DNA of 64,000 bases from the NCBI GenBank assembly GCA_029936965.1, contig JAPYRG010000004.1, positions 1-64,000 on the forward strand, given 5' to 3'. A program made the position numbers and the translations under genes. The notes beneath the pieces are model-generated. The model did no database searches and was not told the origin of the DNA. It was given only the letters and a program-made list of their open reading frames with translations. Source of the stretch: Fidelibacterota bacterium (GTDB lineage Bacteria; Fidelibacterota; Marinisomatia; Marinisomatales; TCS55). Below, piece by piece: positions 25,386 through 34,111 of the stretch (the first letter of the stretch is position 1; every line of letters begins with the position of its first letter).

Positions 25386-27791
25386 ATGCATTTTAAAAAT
25401 ATAATTTTAGCTATACTCTTTTCCCATCTGTTTGGTCAAGAATTATATGATCCATATACAGTTCATAATATGAATATTGAATTCTACAACTCTAACTACG
25501 ATTCCATTTTACAGACGAGATGGTATGCAGATGATAAAAGCTATCTGTTAGCTGATATAACTGTTAATGGAGTCGTTTATGATAGTGTTGGCGTTAGATA
25601 TAAAGGAAACTCATCATTTGTTGAACCTAATGAAAGTGGGAACCCAAAACTCCCTTTTAATATAGATGTAGAATTTGTCCATGATGACCAAAATGTGATG
25701 GGTTATGAAAAACTTAAACTATCAAATTCTATCTTTGATCCAACATTTGTACGAGAAACAATTGGTTATTTATCCTCTGGTTTTTATTTACCCACACCAA
25801 AAGTCGGATATATGAATGTATCTATTTATGGTGAGGATTTAGGTTTATATGTAAATGCTGAATCCATCAATAAACAATTTCTCCGTAAGCATTTTGGTAA
25901 TGATGAAGGAACATTTTTTAAGTGCGAACCTCAATTCCAATATGGTGAAGATTATTTAGCATGGCCAGATTTGGTTTGGCATGGGGCGGACTCTAACGCA
26001 TTTGAATATCAAAAAGGGTATGAATTAAAGTCAGAAAATGGATGGTCTGATTTAATAGAATTAATATCAAAACTTAATTATGATATAGAAAATATTGAAC
26101 ACATATTAAATGTTGATCGAGTATTATGGTATTTTGCTTCATCAGTAGTAATACCTGATCTTGATAGTTATATATTTCCATTTTTACCTCATAATTATTA
26201 TTTGTATCAAAATGCTAGTGGACAGTTTGAAGTTATTCCATGGGATAAAGACCAATCATTTGGGGGAAGTGTAATTAATTTATTTCTACTTATTGGCGGG
26301 AATGCTTATTGGGTATATAATCATCCACCATTCTATTATGAAAACAATTTAACTAGGCCACTTTTCAGTAAACTAATGCAGGTTCCACTTTATAAGATGA
26401 TATATACTGCGCATATGCGCACAATAATCGATGAAATATATAATACAGACTATTATTATAATTGGGCAACAGAGATTCAGGATAGCATTGAAATATATGC
26501 TTTAGATGATCCTAATTTATTTTACCCTTTTACATTAGGAGATTATTTTCGTTACAATGTCACCAACTATTTAAGTACCAACTATATACATATTTGCGGA
26601 ATTGTTTCTACTGTTGGTCCTAGGAGAGAATATTTATTAAATCATCCCGAAATTGCTAAATCAGCACCAATGATCTCTTCCGTTAGTCAAAATAACCCTA
26701 ATCCATTTCCAGGTGATTCTGTATTTATTAATGCTACAGTTGAAAATGTAACACAAGTTGAACTTATGGTTACAATTAATGAGTACTCGACTTTTTTCCA
26801 ATCCATAGAAATGTATGATGATGGCTTACATCATGATGGAGAAGAAAATGATAATGTATATGGTGCTCTTGTTCCATATTTTTCGAATGGAGAAAATGTA
26901 AAGTACTATGTTAGAGCTAGAGATAATGATGCAATTATTCTTGAGCCAAGAAAAGCAGAACGAGACTTCTTTGAATATTTAATTGGTTCACTACCACTAA
27001 CTGGTTCCGTGCCAATAATTAATGAAATCAATTATAATTCGAGCGATTCATTTAATCCTGATGACTGGGTAGAAATTTATAATCCAACTGATTCAATTTT
27101 TAATATAGGCAATTGGATATTTAAAGATGAAGCGGATGACCATATTTTTACGATTCCTGGAGGGACTATAATTAACCCTGGAGAATTTCTAGTATTATGT
27201 AGAGATACGGTTTCATTTAAGAATTATTTTCCAAATGCGAATTCATATGTAGGAGATCTTGGTTTTGGGCTCAGTGGAGGTGGAGAGTTAATACGTTTAT
27301 ATAATAATAGTGATATGTTAATGGATTCATTAACATATGATGATGATGATCCATGGCCACCAGAGCCAGATGGTGACGGACCAACTTTAGAACTTATAAA
27401 TCCATTAATTGATAATGGAATATATAGTAATTGGACAGCATCCTTAGTAAATGGTACTCCTGGGGAGCAAAATAGTAATTATCTTGGGAGTACCCAGAAT
27501 AATTTATTAGCTGAAGATTATCGTTTGTATCAAAATTATCCTAATCCATTTAATCCGCTAACTAAAATTATGTATTATCTCCCAAAGCGAAGTGAGATCT
27601 CATTAACAATATATGATTCTATGGGTAGAGAAATCAGATTATTAGAAGGCGGTCTAAAAGATCCTGGATACCATACATTAGAATGGGATAGTAAAGATAA
27701 TTTTGGTAACAAAGTAAGTTCTGGTATTTATCTGTATCAGTTGCAAACAGAAGGTTATATAAAGAATAATAAAATGGTCTTGATTAAGTAG
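25386..27791 (+). CDS. Secreted CotH kinase-like / lamin-tail-domain protein with sorting domain
   Basis: The 801-residue exported protein has a CotH-type atypical kinase fold (about 30-400: VGVRYKGNSSF, then FEVIPWDKDQSFGG as the Asp-containing active loop) and an Ig-like segment. A lamin tail domain follows (about 540-680: INEINYNSSD, DDWVEIYNPT, IPGGTIINPGEFLVL), then a C-terminal sorting domain (YPNPFNP, final KMVLIK). CotH homologues phosphorylate proteins in Bacillus spore coats; here it is likely a surface protein of unknown target. It begins 18 bases after the peroxidase gene and is probably co-transcribed with it. Confidence 0.85.
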   Translation: MHFKNIILAILFSHLFGQELYDPYTVHNMNIEFYNSNYDSILQTRWYADDKSYLLADITVNGVVYDSVGVRYKGNSSFVEPNESGNPKLPFNIDVEFVHDDQNVMGYEKLKLSNSIFDPTFVRETIGYLSSGFYLPTPKVGYMNVSIYGEDLGLYVNAESINKQFLRKHFGNDEGTFFKCEPQFQYGEDYLAWPDLVWHGADSNAFEYQKGYELKSENGWSDLIELISKLNYDIENIEHILNVDRVLWYFASSVVIPDLDSYIFPFLPHNYYLYQNASGQFEVIPWDKDQSFGGSVINLFLLIGGNAYWVYNHPPFYYENNLTRPLFSKLMQVPLYKMIYTAHMRTIIDEIYNTDYYYNWATEIQDSIEIYALDDPNLFYPFTLGDYFRYNVTNYLSTNYIHICGIVSTVGPRREYLLNHPEIAKSAPMISSVSQNNPNPFPGDSVFINATVENVTQVELMVTINEYSTFFQSIEMYDDGLHHDGEENDNVYGALVPYFSNGENVKYYVRARDNDAIILEPRKAERDFFEYLIGSLPLTGSVPIINEINYNSSDSFNPDDWVEIYNPTDSIFNIGNWIFKDEADDHIFTIPGGTIINPGEFLVLCRDTVSFKNYFPNANSYVGDLGFGLSGGGELIRLYNNSDMLMDSLTYDDDDPWPPEPDGDGPTLELINPLIDNGIYSNWTASLVNGTPGEQNSNYLGSTQNNLLAEDYRLYQNYPNPFNPLTKIMYYLPKRSEISLTIYDSMGREIRLLEGGLKDPGYHTLEWDSKDNFGNKVSSGIYLYQLQTEGYIKNNKMVLIK

Positions 27792-27823
27792 GCTTTTTTA
27801 TAATTAAGATAGAGAGATAATTT

Positions 27824-28297
27824 ATGAAATCTGTACATAATTGGTTGGATGAGTATGGTGAAAGCCACCAGAATCCATTAAACAAGAAGATCCATTGGGT
27901 ATGTGTGCCTGCAATTATGTTTAGTGTTATGGGATTGTGGTGGTCCATACCTCATGGGTATATGCCTTTTATTATCAATAATCTCCAACTAAACTGGGCA
28001 ATTATAATTACTGCTCTTATTCTTCTATATTATATACGCCTTTCTCCAGTGATGGCAATAGGTATGTTCATTATTGGTTTCTCACTTCTAGCTGGAAATT
28101 CTTATATCAATACAAATTTTTATACCCCATTATGGAAAACTTCATTAATGATATTTATTGTTGCATGGATTGGACAATTTATTGGTCATAAGATTGAAGG
28201 GAAGAGACCATCATTTTTTCAAGATTTACAATTTCTCCTTATTGGCCCAGCTTGGTTGTTATCATTCATTTATAATAAGTTGGGGATTAAATATTAA
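27824..28297 (+). CDS. Mpo1-like (DUF962) membrane protein
   Basis: The 157-residue protein has about four transmembrane helices. NWLDEYGESHQNPLNKKIHW at 6-25 (His15, His24) and the later FIGHKIEGKRPSFF contain the conserved His residues of the DUF962/Mpo1 family. Yeast Mpo1 is an Fe-dependent dioxygenase that alpha-oxidises 2-hydroxy fatty acids. A bacterial role in fatty-acid or sphingolipid-like turnover is plausible but untested. Confidence 0.85.
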   Translation: MKSVHNWLDEYGESHQNPLNKKIHWVCVPAIMFSVMGLWWSIPHGYMPFIINNLQLNWAIIITALILLYYIRLSPVMAIGMFIIGFSLLAGNSYINTNFYTPLWKTSLMIFIVAWIGQFIGHKIEGKRPSFFQDLQFLLIGPAWLLSFIYNKLGIKY

Positions 28298-28322
28298 ACT
28301 TAAACTATATATAAGGTAAAAT

Positions 28323-29090
28323 ATGATAGCAGTTATTTCACCAGCAAAAAAACTAAACTTCAACGCTGAATCACCAATAAAAGCATTCACTCAATGTGAT
28401 TTTTTAGATGAATCAAAAAAACTTGTTGATAAAGCAAAAGACTACACGTTTGATGATATAATGAAATTAATGAGCGTAAGTGAAAACATTGCAAATTTAA
28501 CAGTCCAACGCTTTCAAGATTGGAAGCTGCCTTTTGATGAACAGAATGCCAAACAAGCAGCTTTAGCATTTAATGGGGATACATATACAGGGTTAGACGC
28601 AGAAACATTCAGTCAGGATGACTTTAACTATTCTCAAGAACATTTACGTATCTTATCAGGTCTTTATGGTTTATTACGTCCATTAGATCTTATTCAACCT
28701 TATCGATTAGAGATGGGAACAACGATGAATAATTCAAAGGGAAAAAATTTATATGAATTTTGGGGAACAAAAATTTCAGAACAATTAAATAGAGATATCA
28801 ATAATAATAAAAGTAAGTATATAGTGAATTGCGCTTCGGATGAATATTTTAAAGTGATTGATTTTCCAACTCTAAATGTTCCTGTAATAAAACCAATTTT
28901 TAAAGATTTAAAAAATGGTGTTCCTAAGGTTATATCATTTTTTGCTAAGCGCGCAAGAGGAATGATGTCTAAGTATATCATTAAGAATAGAGTGCAATCT
29001 ATAGATGATTTACATGGTTTTAATGATAATGGTTATGAGTTTCAACCTGATCAATCAGAAAATCATGAACTAGTATATATTCGCGGTTAG
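28323..29090 (+). CDS. yaaA: Peroxide stress protein YaaA
   Basis: The 255-residue protein begins MIAVISPAKKLNF and contains the conserved ALAFNGDTYTGLDA, LSGLYGLLRPLDLIQPYRLEMG (from about residue 110) and late FFAKRARGMMSKYI blocks of the YaaA/DUF328 family. In E. coli YaaA lowers free iron and protects DNA during peroxide stress; it has a DNA-binding fold. A rhodanese gene follows after a 41-base gap. Confidence 0.93.
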   Translation: MIAVISPAKKLNFNAESPIKAFTQCDFLDESKKLVDKAKDYTFDDIMKLMSVSENIANLTVQRFQDWKLPFDEQNAKQAALAFNGDTYTGLDAETFSQDDFNYSQEHLRILSGLYGLLRPLDLIQPYRLEMGTTMNNSKGKNLYEFWGTKISEQLNRDINNNKSKYIVNCASDEYFKVIDFPTLNVPVIKPIFKDLKNGVPKVISFFAKRARGMMSKYIIKNRVQSIDDLHGFNDNGYEFQPDQSENHELVYIRG

Positions 29091-29131
29091 TTTTATTCTT
29101 GTATCTCTAATAAGTAGCACCTCTTTTTAAT

Positions 29132-29431
29132 ATGAGTTATAAATGTATTAGTATGGATGAAGCTCAATTGCTATTAGACAACCATGATACTGTTATAGTT
29201 GATATTAGGGATAGGCAATCTTATGAAGATGGAAGCATTCCTAAATCAATCAATATTTCTAAGGAGAATATTGATAATTTTATGGAAAAGACTGATCGAG
29301 ACATAAGCCTTTTGGTATATTGTTATGTTGGTAATAGCAGTAAAGGGGCATCTGAGTATTTTGTTCAAAAGGGATTCAAAACCGTATTTAGTCTTGATGG
29401 TGGGTATGAAGAATATTCAAGAAAAAAATGA
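29132..29431 (+). CDS. glpE: Single-domain rhodanese (GlpE-like)
   Basis: The 99-residue rhodanese domain has an active-site loop around Cys64 (VYCYVGNSSKG) and the structural motifs VDIRDRQSYEDGSIPKSINI and FSLDGGYEEY. It moves sulfane sulfur from thiosulfate or persulfides to thiols. The stop overlaps the next start (ATGA), so it is translationally coupled to a DCC-family thiol protein. Confidence 0.88.
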   Translation: MSYKCISMDEAQLLLDNHDTVIVDIRDRQSYEDGSIPKSINISKENIDNFMEKTDRDISLLVYCYVGNSSKGASEYFVQKGFKTVFSLDGGYEEYSRKK

Positions 29432-29778
29432 ATAATTATGATAAACGACCATTATTAATCTATGATGGTGAGTGCCAATTTTGTATTAAGTGGGCCAATA
29501 AATTCAAAACTTTTACTGGTAATTATGTAACATTTATTCCACTTCAAAATATTCCATTAGATTATGAATATGTTACTAGATCAGCATGTTTACAATCGGT
29601 TCACTTTATAAATATTAATGATAAGGTTTCCAAAGGAGCTGAAGCAATTTTTCAATTATTTTATACTTCTAACAAAGCCAAGTTATTATTCATTTTATAT
29701 AAATGGGTGCCACCTTTTCGATTTACATCAGAATTAATATATAATTGGATAGCAAAAAACCGACATTTATTTTTATAA
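29428..29778 (+). CDS. DCC-family (DUF393) thiol-disulfide oxidoreductase-like protein
   Basis: The 116-residue protein has the namesake motif YDGECQFC (12-19; Cys16 and Cys19) at the end of the first strand, as in thioredoxin-like DUF393 proteins, then a helix and FIPLQN. It probably acts as a small redox partner. The four-base overlap with the rhodanese gene suggests a joint sulfur or redox role. Confidence 0.85.
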   Translation: MNNYDKRPLLIYDGECQFCIKWANKFKTFTGNYVTFIPLQNIPLDYEYVTRSACLQSVHFININDKVSKGAEAIFQLFYTSNKAKLLFILYKWVPPFRFTSELIYNWIAKNRHLFL

Positions 29779-29797
29779 CAATTGATAGGATCACCGA

Positions 29798-30799
29798 TTG
29801 ATCAACTTGCTTAATAATTATTTCAAATCTTTTTCCATAATTATTTTTAGTTTATCTATTACTATGGGGGGTAATAATTCAAATTCAGTGAAAGAATTTA
29901 TTAATAATGACGAATGGTTTGCTGAGATAAACAATGGTGAATATATACTGAATTGTAGAATAGGGGGGATGGAGAATGGCGGTGAGACAGTAATATTATT
30001 ACATGGATTCCCAGAAACATCTTATATGTGGGTCAGTCTTATGGATTTATTAGTGAAAAAAGGCTATCGTGTTATTGCACCTGATCAGCGTGGCTATAGC
30101 CCAAAAGCAAGACCGACGCTTATTAAGGAATATACTCTTAAGCATACAGTAAGCGATGTTCTTGCTATTGTTAATGCATATAAATTAAAACGATTCCATC
30201 TTGTCGGTCATGATTGGGGATCTTCCGTTGGATGGGCATTTATTGCTGAATATCCAGATATGATATATAGTTGGACTTCCTTATCAATACCTCATATGAG
30301 AGCATTTCAAGAAGCATACAACAATGATTTTGATCAAAAGGAAAAGAGCAAATATATAGGATTCTTTAATATGCCATTCTTTCCAGAATTATATATGTCA
30401 TTTAATAATTATAAGAACCTTAGAAGAGTATGGAAAGTGCATGGAGATGAAGAAATAAACGCTTATTTAAATGTTTTTAGGCAACGAGGAGCTCTTCGTT
30501 CAGCTTTAAATTGGTATCGAGCAAATATAGGCAATAGAAGAAAGCCTAGTGATTATATACAATTTGGAAATGTTAAGGTACCTACTTTATTTATCTGGGG
30601 TAATATGGATATGGCCATTGGTAGGAAATCTGTAGAATTAAGCGAGAAGTATATGAATGGTCCATATAATTTTGTAGAGCTTTATGCTGGTCACTGGCTT
30701 ATTCAGGAAGAATTTGATAAAGTTTCAAATGAAATAATTAAACATTTGAAAAAATATTCATCTTCATTTTATGAGCCGCATCTAGGTAGAAAAAAATAA
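29798..30799 (+). CDS. Epoxide hydrolase-like alpha/beta hydrolase
   Basis: About 333 residues from a TTG start, with a hydrophobic N-terminus that may be a signal peptide. Catalytic features are HGFPE (69-73), DQRGYSPKARP, an Asp nucleophile (Asp139) in GHDWGSS, and a late His in AGHWLIQEE. An Asp rather than Ser nucleophile places it with epoxide hydrolases and haloalkane dehalogenases. The HGFPE oxyanion motif favours epoxide hydrolase. The true start is uncertain; the mature enzyme may be periplasmic. Confidence 0.8.
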   Translation: MINLLNNYFKSFSIIIFSLSITMGGNNSNSVKEFINNDEWFAEINNGEYILNCRIGGMENGGETVILLHGFPETSYMWVSLMDLLVKKGYRVIAPDQRGYSPKARPTLIKEYTLKHTVSDVLAIVNAYKLKRFHLVGHDWGSSVGWAFIAEYPDMIYSWTSLSIPHMRAFQEAYNNDFDQKEKSKYIGFFNMPFFPELYMSFNNYKNLRRVWKVHGDEEINAYLNVFRQRGALRSALNWYRANIGNRRKPSDYIQFGNVKVPTLFIWGNMDMAIGRKSVELSEKYMNGPYNFVELYAGHWLIQEEFDKVSNEIIKHLKKYSSSFYEPHLGRKK

Positions 30800-30834
30800 T
30801 AAAAAAGGGGCTGTATAGCCCCTTTTTTATTATT
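30795..30834. terminator. Bidirectional intrinsic terminator
   Basis: AATAATAAAAAAGGGGCT (30795-30812) and AGCCCCTTTTTTATTATT (30817-30834) are perfect inverted arms with a GTAT loop. T-runs occur on both strands. It lies between the convergent epoxide-hydrolase-like and lipoprotein genes and should stop transcripts from both sides; the dyad begins just inside the hydrolase stop codon. Confidence 0.95.
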
Positions 30835-30846
30835 CAATACTACTAA

Positions 30847-31791
30847 TTAACCTTTATGTCCCCATCGTGAGTGTTTCATAAAACGTCGCGCTAAAGCACG
30901 ATGTATTTCAATTATTTCTAATTGAACTGTATCAAAAATAGATATCTTATCTTCATGAAATGAATCGGTAATGCTTCCAACATTCTGTATGTATTGCTCC
31001 GGCGTATAATCCACAATACCATCTACAAAGTTATTATGTAATGATTCTAAGGATGATTTAAATGATTCTTCAAGTGTTTCAAGTGTAGAGATTTGTTCTG
31101 TTGTCATACCAAGAACATCATACATTTCTTGGCGCATCTTATCTTGATTTTTTGCATGTTTGCCATATCCGCCTCTATTTTTGCGCCAATGATCATCTCT
31201 TTGTTTACGCATTTCTTCTAAAATAGATTTTTGTTCGTCCATTAATAGTTTATCCATTGCAGCTCTAAACCACTCCATTACACCCATCATTTCTCTATGG
31301 GCTTCTTGTTTTGTTTGTGTCTCCATTTTTAATGAGTTGAATATTTCTTCTAATGTCGTCTTTTTATAATTAACTATCTCATCATAATCAGATAATTGAT
31401 CTTCATTTAAGATTGAGCGTATGAATTCATCCATACGATGATGATGACGAAGTCGCTTATGATGTTGATCATTTTCTTCAGATATTTCTTCAGCTATAAG
31501 ATATTCTGGTGGTGAAAGAAGTCTTTCTTTTTGCTCTTCTGTTAAATTTTGTTGAAGATATAAAGCAAGTTTCCACAAAGATGCATTATCAGGAAAGTAA
31601 TCACGCCCGCCCCTTAAAAAATCTTTACTATCAGATATTTGTTTTTCAGATAACGCTAAATCCTGCTCTAAATCATATAGCAACATATCATTTGCATACG
31701 GATCACCTGAATCATTTCCAATACCAAAAAAGTTTTCACAACCTATTGTAAATAAAAAACTAAAAATTATTATTGGTAGTATTTTATTCAT
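30847..31791 (-). CDS. Helical lipoprotein with Spy/CpxP-like LTxxQ features
   Basis: The 314-residue protein has a lipoprotein signal (FLFTIGC, Cys18), then an almost wholly helical, charged protein rich in Met, His, Glu and Lys. Short motifs such as LTEEQKERLL, LNEDQLSDYDEI, MDEQKSILEEMRKQR and GMTTEQISTLETL resemble the LTxxQ pattern of Spy/CpxP periplasmic chaperones, repeated here. A His-rich patch (HHKRLRHHHRMDE, about 109-121) may bind metal. Function is inferred only: a metal- or stress-related periplasmic chaperone is possible. Confidence 0.65.
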   Translation of the reverse strand: MNKILPIIIFSFLFTIGCENFFGIGNDSGDPYANDMLLYDLEQDLALSEKQISDSKDFLRGGRDYFPDNASLWKLALYLQQNLTEEQKERLLSPPEYLIAEEISEENDQHHKRLRHHHRMDEFIRSILNEDQLSDYDEIVNYKKTTLEEIFNSLKMETQTKQEAHREMMGVMEWFRAAMDKLLMDEQKSILEEMRKQRDDHWRKNRGGYGKHAKNQDKMRQEMYDVLGMTTEQISTLETLEESFKSSLESLHNNFVDGIVDYTPEQYIQNVGSITDSFHEDKISIFDTVQLEIIEIHRALARRFMKHSRWGHKG

Positions 31792-31872
31792 TATTTTCTC
31801 CTTTGTTGAATTTAGTATTTAGACTAACAATAAGTAAAGAAAGTTAAAATATTTTATACTTTTATTCGTTTT

Positions 31873-32436
31873 ATGAGATTAAATAAAATATATTATTTCA
31901 TTCTAATATTATGTTCATTATTAAATGCGGAGATAGGACTAACTATAATTGGTGGATTCAATCATTCAAATGTTGTTCATCAAAATAAGCAAATGCAGAA
32001 ATGGTCTGGAGACGTTAAATCACTTTCATTTGCAATTGAACGTAAACTTGGTCCGGTTAAAACTAGTATTGGATATATGAATGGAGGATTTATTAATGGG
32101 CGTTCAGATATCGATACTACTTTAAATGTATCTTTTTTAAATATCGAATCTTATTATCCAATAAATATTGGGAAAATGAAGTTTCTTGGAGGTATTTATA
32201 TTGCCGGTCCATTAAGTGCAAATGAAACATACTCTACGGGAAGTTCTATAACTATTAATCCTGAAGCACTTAACATTGATTATGGAGCGCTAATGGGAGG
32301 ATCTTTCGGTTTGAATGAAAAGATTGGGATTCGAATTATTATTCACTATGGTTTAGTAGATTTATGGAAAGACCCCCTTCAACGTGCTAGTGTTTCAACT
32401 ATTTTAAGTGGTGTAAATATTTATTACAATTTGTAA
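31873..32436 (+). CDS. Hypothetical outer-membrane beta-barrel-like protein
   Basis: The 187-residue protein has a signal peptide (YYFILILCSLLNAE) followed by alternating hydrophobic/polar segments with glycine turns (LTIIGGFNHSN, TSIGYMNGGFINGRSD, LGGIYIAGPLS, ALMGGSFGLN), ending in a strand with a C-terminal aromatic region (GVNIYYNL). This fits a small outer-membrane barrel. No family is recognised. It is divergent from the lipoprotein gene across an 81-base promoter gap. Confidence 0.6.
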   Translation: MRLNKIYYFILILCSLLNAEIGLTIIGGFNHSNVVHQNKQMQKWSGDVKSLSFAIERKLGPVKTSIGYMNGGFINGRSDIDTTLNVSFLNIESYYPINIGKMKFLGGIYIAGPLSANETYSTGSSITINPEALNIDYGALMGGSFGLNEKIGIRIIIHYGLVDLWKDPLQRASVSTILSGVNIYYNL

Positions 32437-32477
32437 TAGAATAATGAAACAACTCTTTTATCTAGAGGTATAATAAA

Positions 32478-33140
32478 ATGAGCAATCAAACAATTTCAAT
32501 AACAGACTCTATTTATAAATATTTATGTGAAAACTCGCTAAGAGAAGATGAAAACTTATCTTCTTTACGTGCATATACATACAGAATGGAACAGCATAAT
32601 ATGCAAATTTCTCCTGAACAGGGTCAATTTATGCAACTACTTATAAAACTAATGGGAGCAACAAAAACAATTGAGGTTGGTGTATTTACTGGATATAGCT
32701 CATTATGTGTTGCGCTTGCTTTACCAGTTGATGGGAAAATAATTGCTTGTGATATAAGTACAAAATATACTGATATAGCTGAAAAATATTGGGAGGATGC
32801 AAAAGTGATGGATAAAATTGATTTAAAAATTGGTCCTGCAATAGATACGCTTCAAAAATTAATTGATAATGGATTGTCGAATACATTTGATTTCACATTT
32901 ATTGATGCCGATAAAATAAATTATGATAATTATTATGAGTTATGTTTGAAATTATTACGTCCTGGAGGATTAATTGCAATAGATAACGTTTTATGGAGTG
33001 GAGACGTTGTTGATGAACGCATCAATGATATTGATACAGAAGCGATTAGGGCTTTAAATAAAAAATTACACATAGATTTAAGAGTTGACATTAGTATTGT
33101 TCCTATAGGAGATGGGTTAACGTTGGCATTAAAGAAATGA
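32478..33140 (+). CDS. Class I SAM-dependent O-methyltransferase (CCoAOMT-like)
   Basis: The 220-residue protein is of the cation-dependent caffeoyl-CoA O-methyltransferase family. It shows QGQFMQLLIKL, the SAM loop IEVGVFTGYSSLCVALALP (about 65-83), the metal-site segment FDFTFIDADKINYDNYYE (about 139-156) and LRPGGLIAIDNVLWSG. Bacterial members methylate catechol-type or other hydroxyl acceptors; the substrate is unknown. A good AGAGGT ribosome-binding site precedes the ATG. Confidence 0.88.
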   Translation: MSNQTISITDSIYKYLCENSLREDENLSSLRAYTYRMEQHNMQISPEQGQFMQLLIKLMGATKTIEVGVFTGYSSLCVALALPVDGKIIACDISTKYTDIAEKYWEDAKVMDKIDLKIGPAIDTLQKLIDNGLSNTFDFTFIDADKINYDNYYELCLKLLRPGGLIAIDNVLWSGDVVDERINDIDTEAIRALNKKLHIDLRVDISIVPIGDGLTLALKK

Positions 33141-33246
33141 TATTTCTTTAATTCTTTGATAAAATAACTTGCCCATGTATTATTACTTAAATATCTTATA
33201 TACTGAATTAAATGGAATGTAGAATAAGAAATTTAGGTTATTAATA

Positions 33247-33627
33247 ATGGCAAAGAAATCACCTTATAAAGGAAATAAACCAAAAGTTGAGGCTTTGGTG
33301 AATAAAATGATACAAGATAATATGTATGATCCCAATGAAGAGGAATTATGGCTAATTAATGAATATGAACGTTTTTCATTCTATTCAAAGCCACTATTAC
33401 AAAGTTTTGAAAAGTATTATGATAAAGTTTGGGAAGAATTAAAAAAATTAAGACGAATGGATGCTGATGTTTTGGAGGATCTCGTTGGGAATCCTAATAT
33501 TTACCTTCTTGATCTTCTTATTGAACCTTTTACCGAATATATACGGAAAAAGAAGGAATCAAAATCAATGTTAATGCTACAAAAACTGAATATTGTTTTT
33601 GTGGATGACCGTTTAATACTTAATTAA
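33247..33627 (+). CDS. Hypothetical protein, 126 aa
   Basis: A soluble, mostly helical, charged protein (KPKVEALVNKMIQDNMYDPNEEE at its start, VWEELKKLRRMDADVLEDLV in the middle; quoted in parts). There is no signal peptide and no motif I recognise. It ends 10 bases before the cupin gene, with which it is probably co-transcribed. Confidence 0.55.
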   Translation: MAKKSPYKGNKPKVEALVNKMIQDNMYDPNEEELWLINEYERFSFYSKPLLQSFEKYYDKVWEELKKLRRMDADVLEDLVGNPNIYLLDLLIEPFTEYIRKKKESKSMLMLQKLNIVFVDDRLILN

Positions 33628-33637
33628 TCATCCAATT

Positions 33638-34111
33638 ATGCCGGGTTATAAAAAAACAAGCCTGGATCTTGCAAATCTTCCTAATTGGTTAACTTACTTA
33701 AAAGATGATCTTGAGCTTAGCGCTGTTGGATTAACAGTAATTCGTCTTCCTGCTGGGAAAGGGTATACTTTCATGCACCAGCATAAAGAACAAGAAGAAG
33801 TTTATATTGTTATTGATGGTAAAGGTATTATTCATATAAATGGAGAAGATATCCCATTATCAAAAGGTGATTTTATTAATGTTTTTCCGCAGAGTAAACG
33901 CGCATTAAAAGCAAGTGAGGATATAGATTTAGTTTATATATGCGCTGGTGCGGTAAAGAGTGAAAAGTATCCTGATGATAAAACCAAAAAAACATTAATT
34001 AATGATGGGATCCCTGATTTTGATAATTTACCACCATGGTATGTTGGAAATTCAAAAATTGCTGAATTGAATAACAGATTAAAGAATGATCGAAAAGGAA
34101 AAAAGAAATAA
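33638..34111 (+). CDS. Cupin domain protein
   Basis: The 157-residue single cupin has motif 1 as FMHQHKEQEEVYIVIDGKG (about 46-64) with the usual two His and one Glu metal ligands, and motif 2 around PLSKGDFINVFPQSKR. A second half follows with conserved-looking PDFDNLPPWYVG. Such small cupins may be isomerases, dioxygenases or sensors; the substrate is unknown. The last base overlaps the first of the penicillin-acylase gene. Confidence 0.75.
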   Translation: MPGYKKTSLDLANLPNWLTYLKDDLELSAVGLTVIRLPAGKGYTFMHQHKEQEEVYIVIDGKGIIHINGEDIPLSKGDFINVFPQSKRALKASEDIDLVYICAGAVKSEKYPDDKTKKTLINDGIPDFDNLPPWYVGNSKIAELNNRLKNDRKGKKK

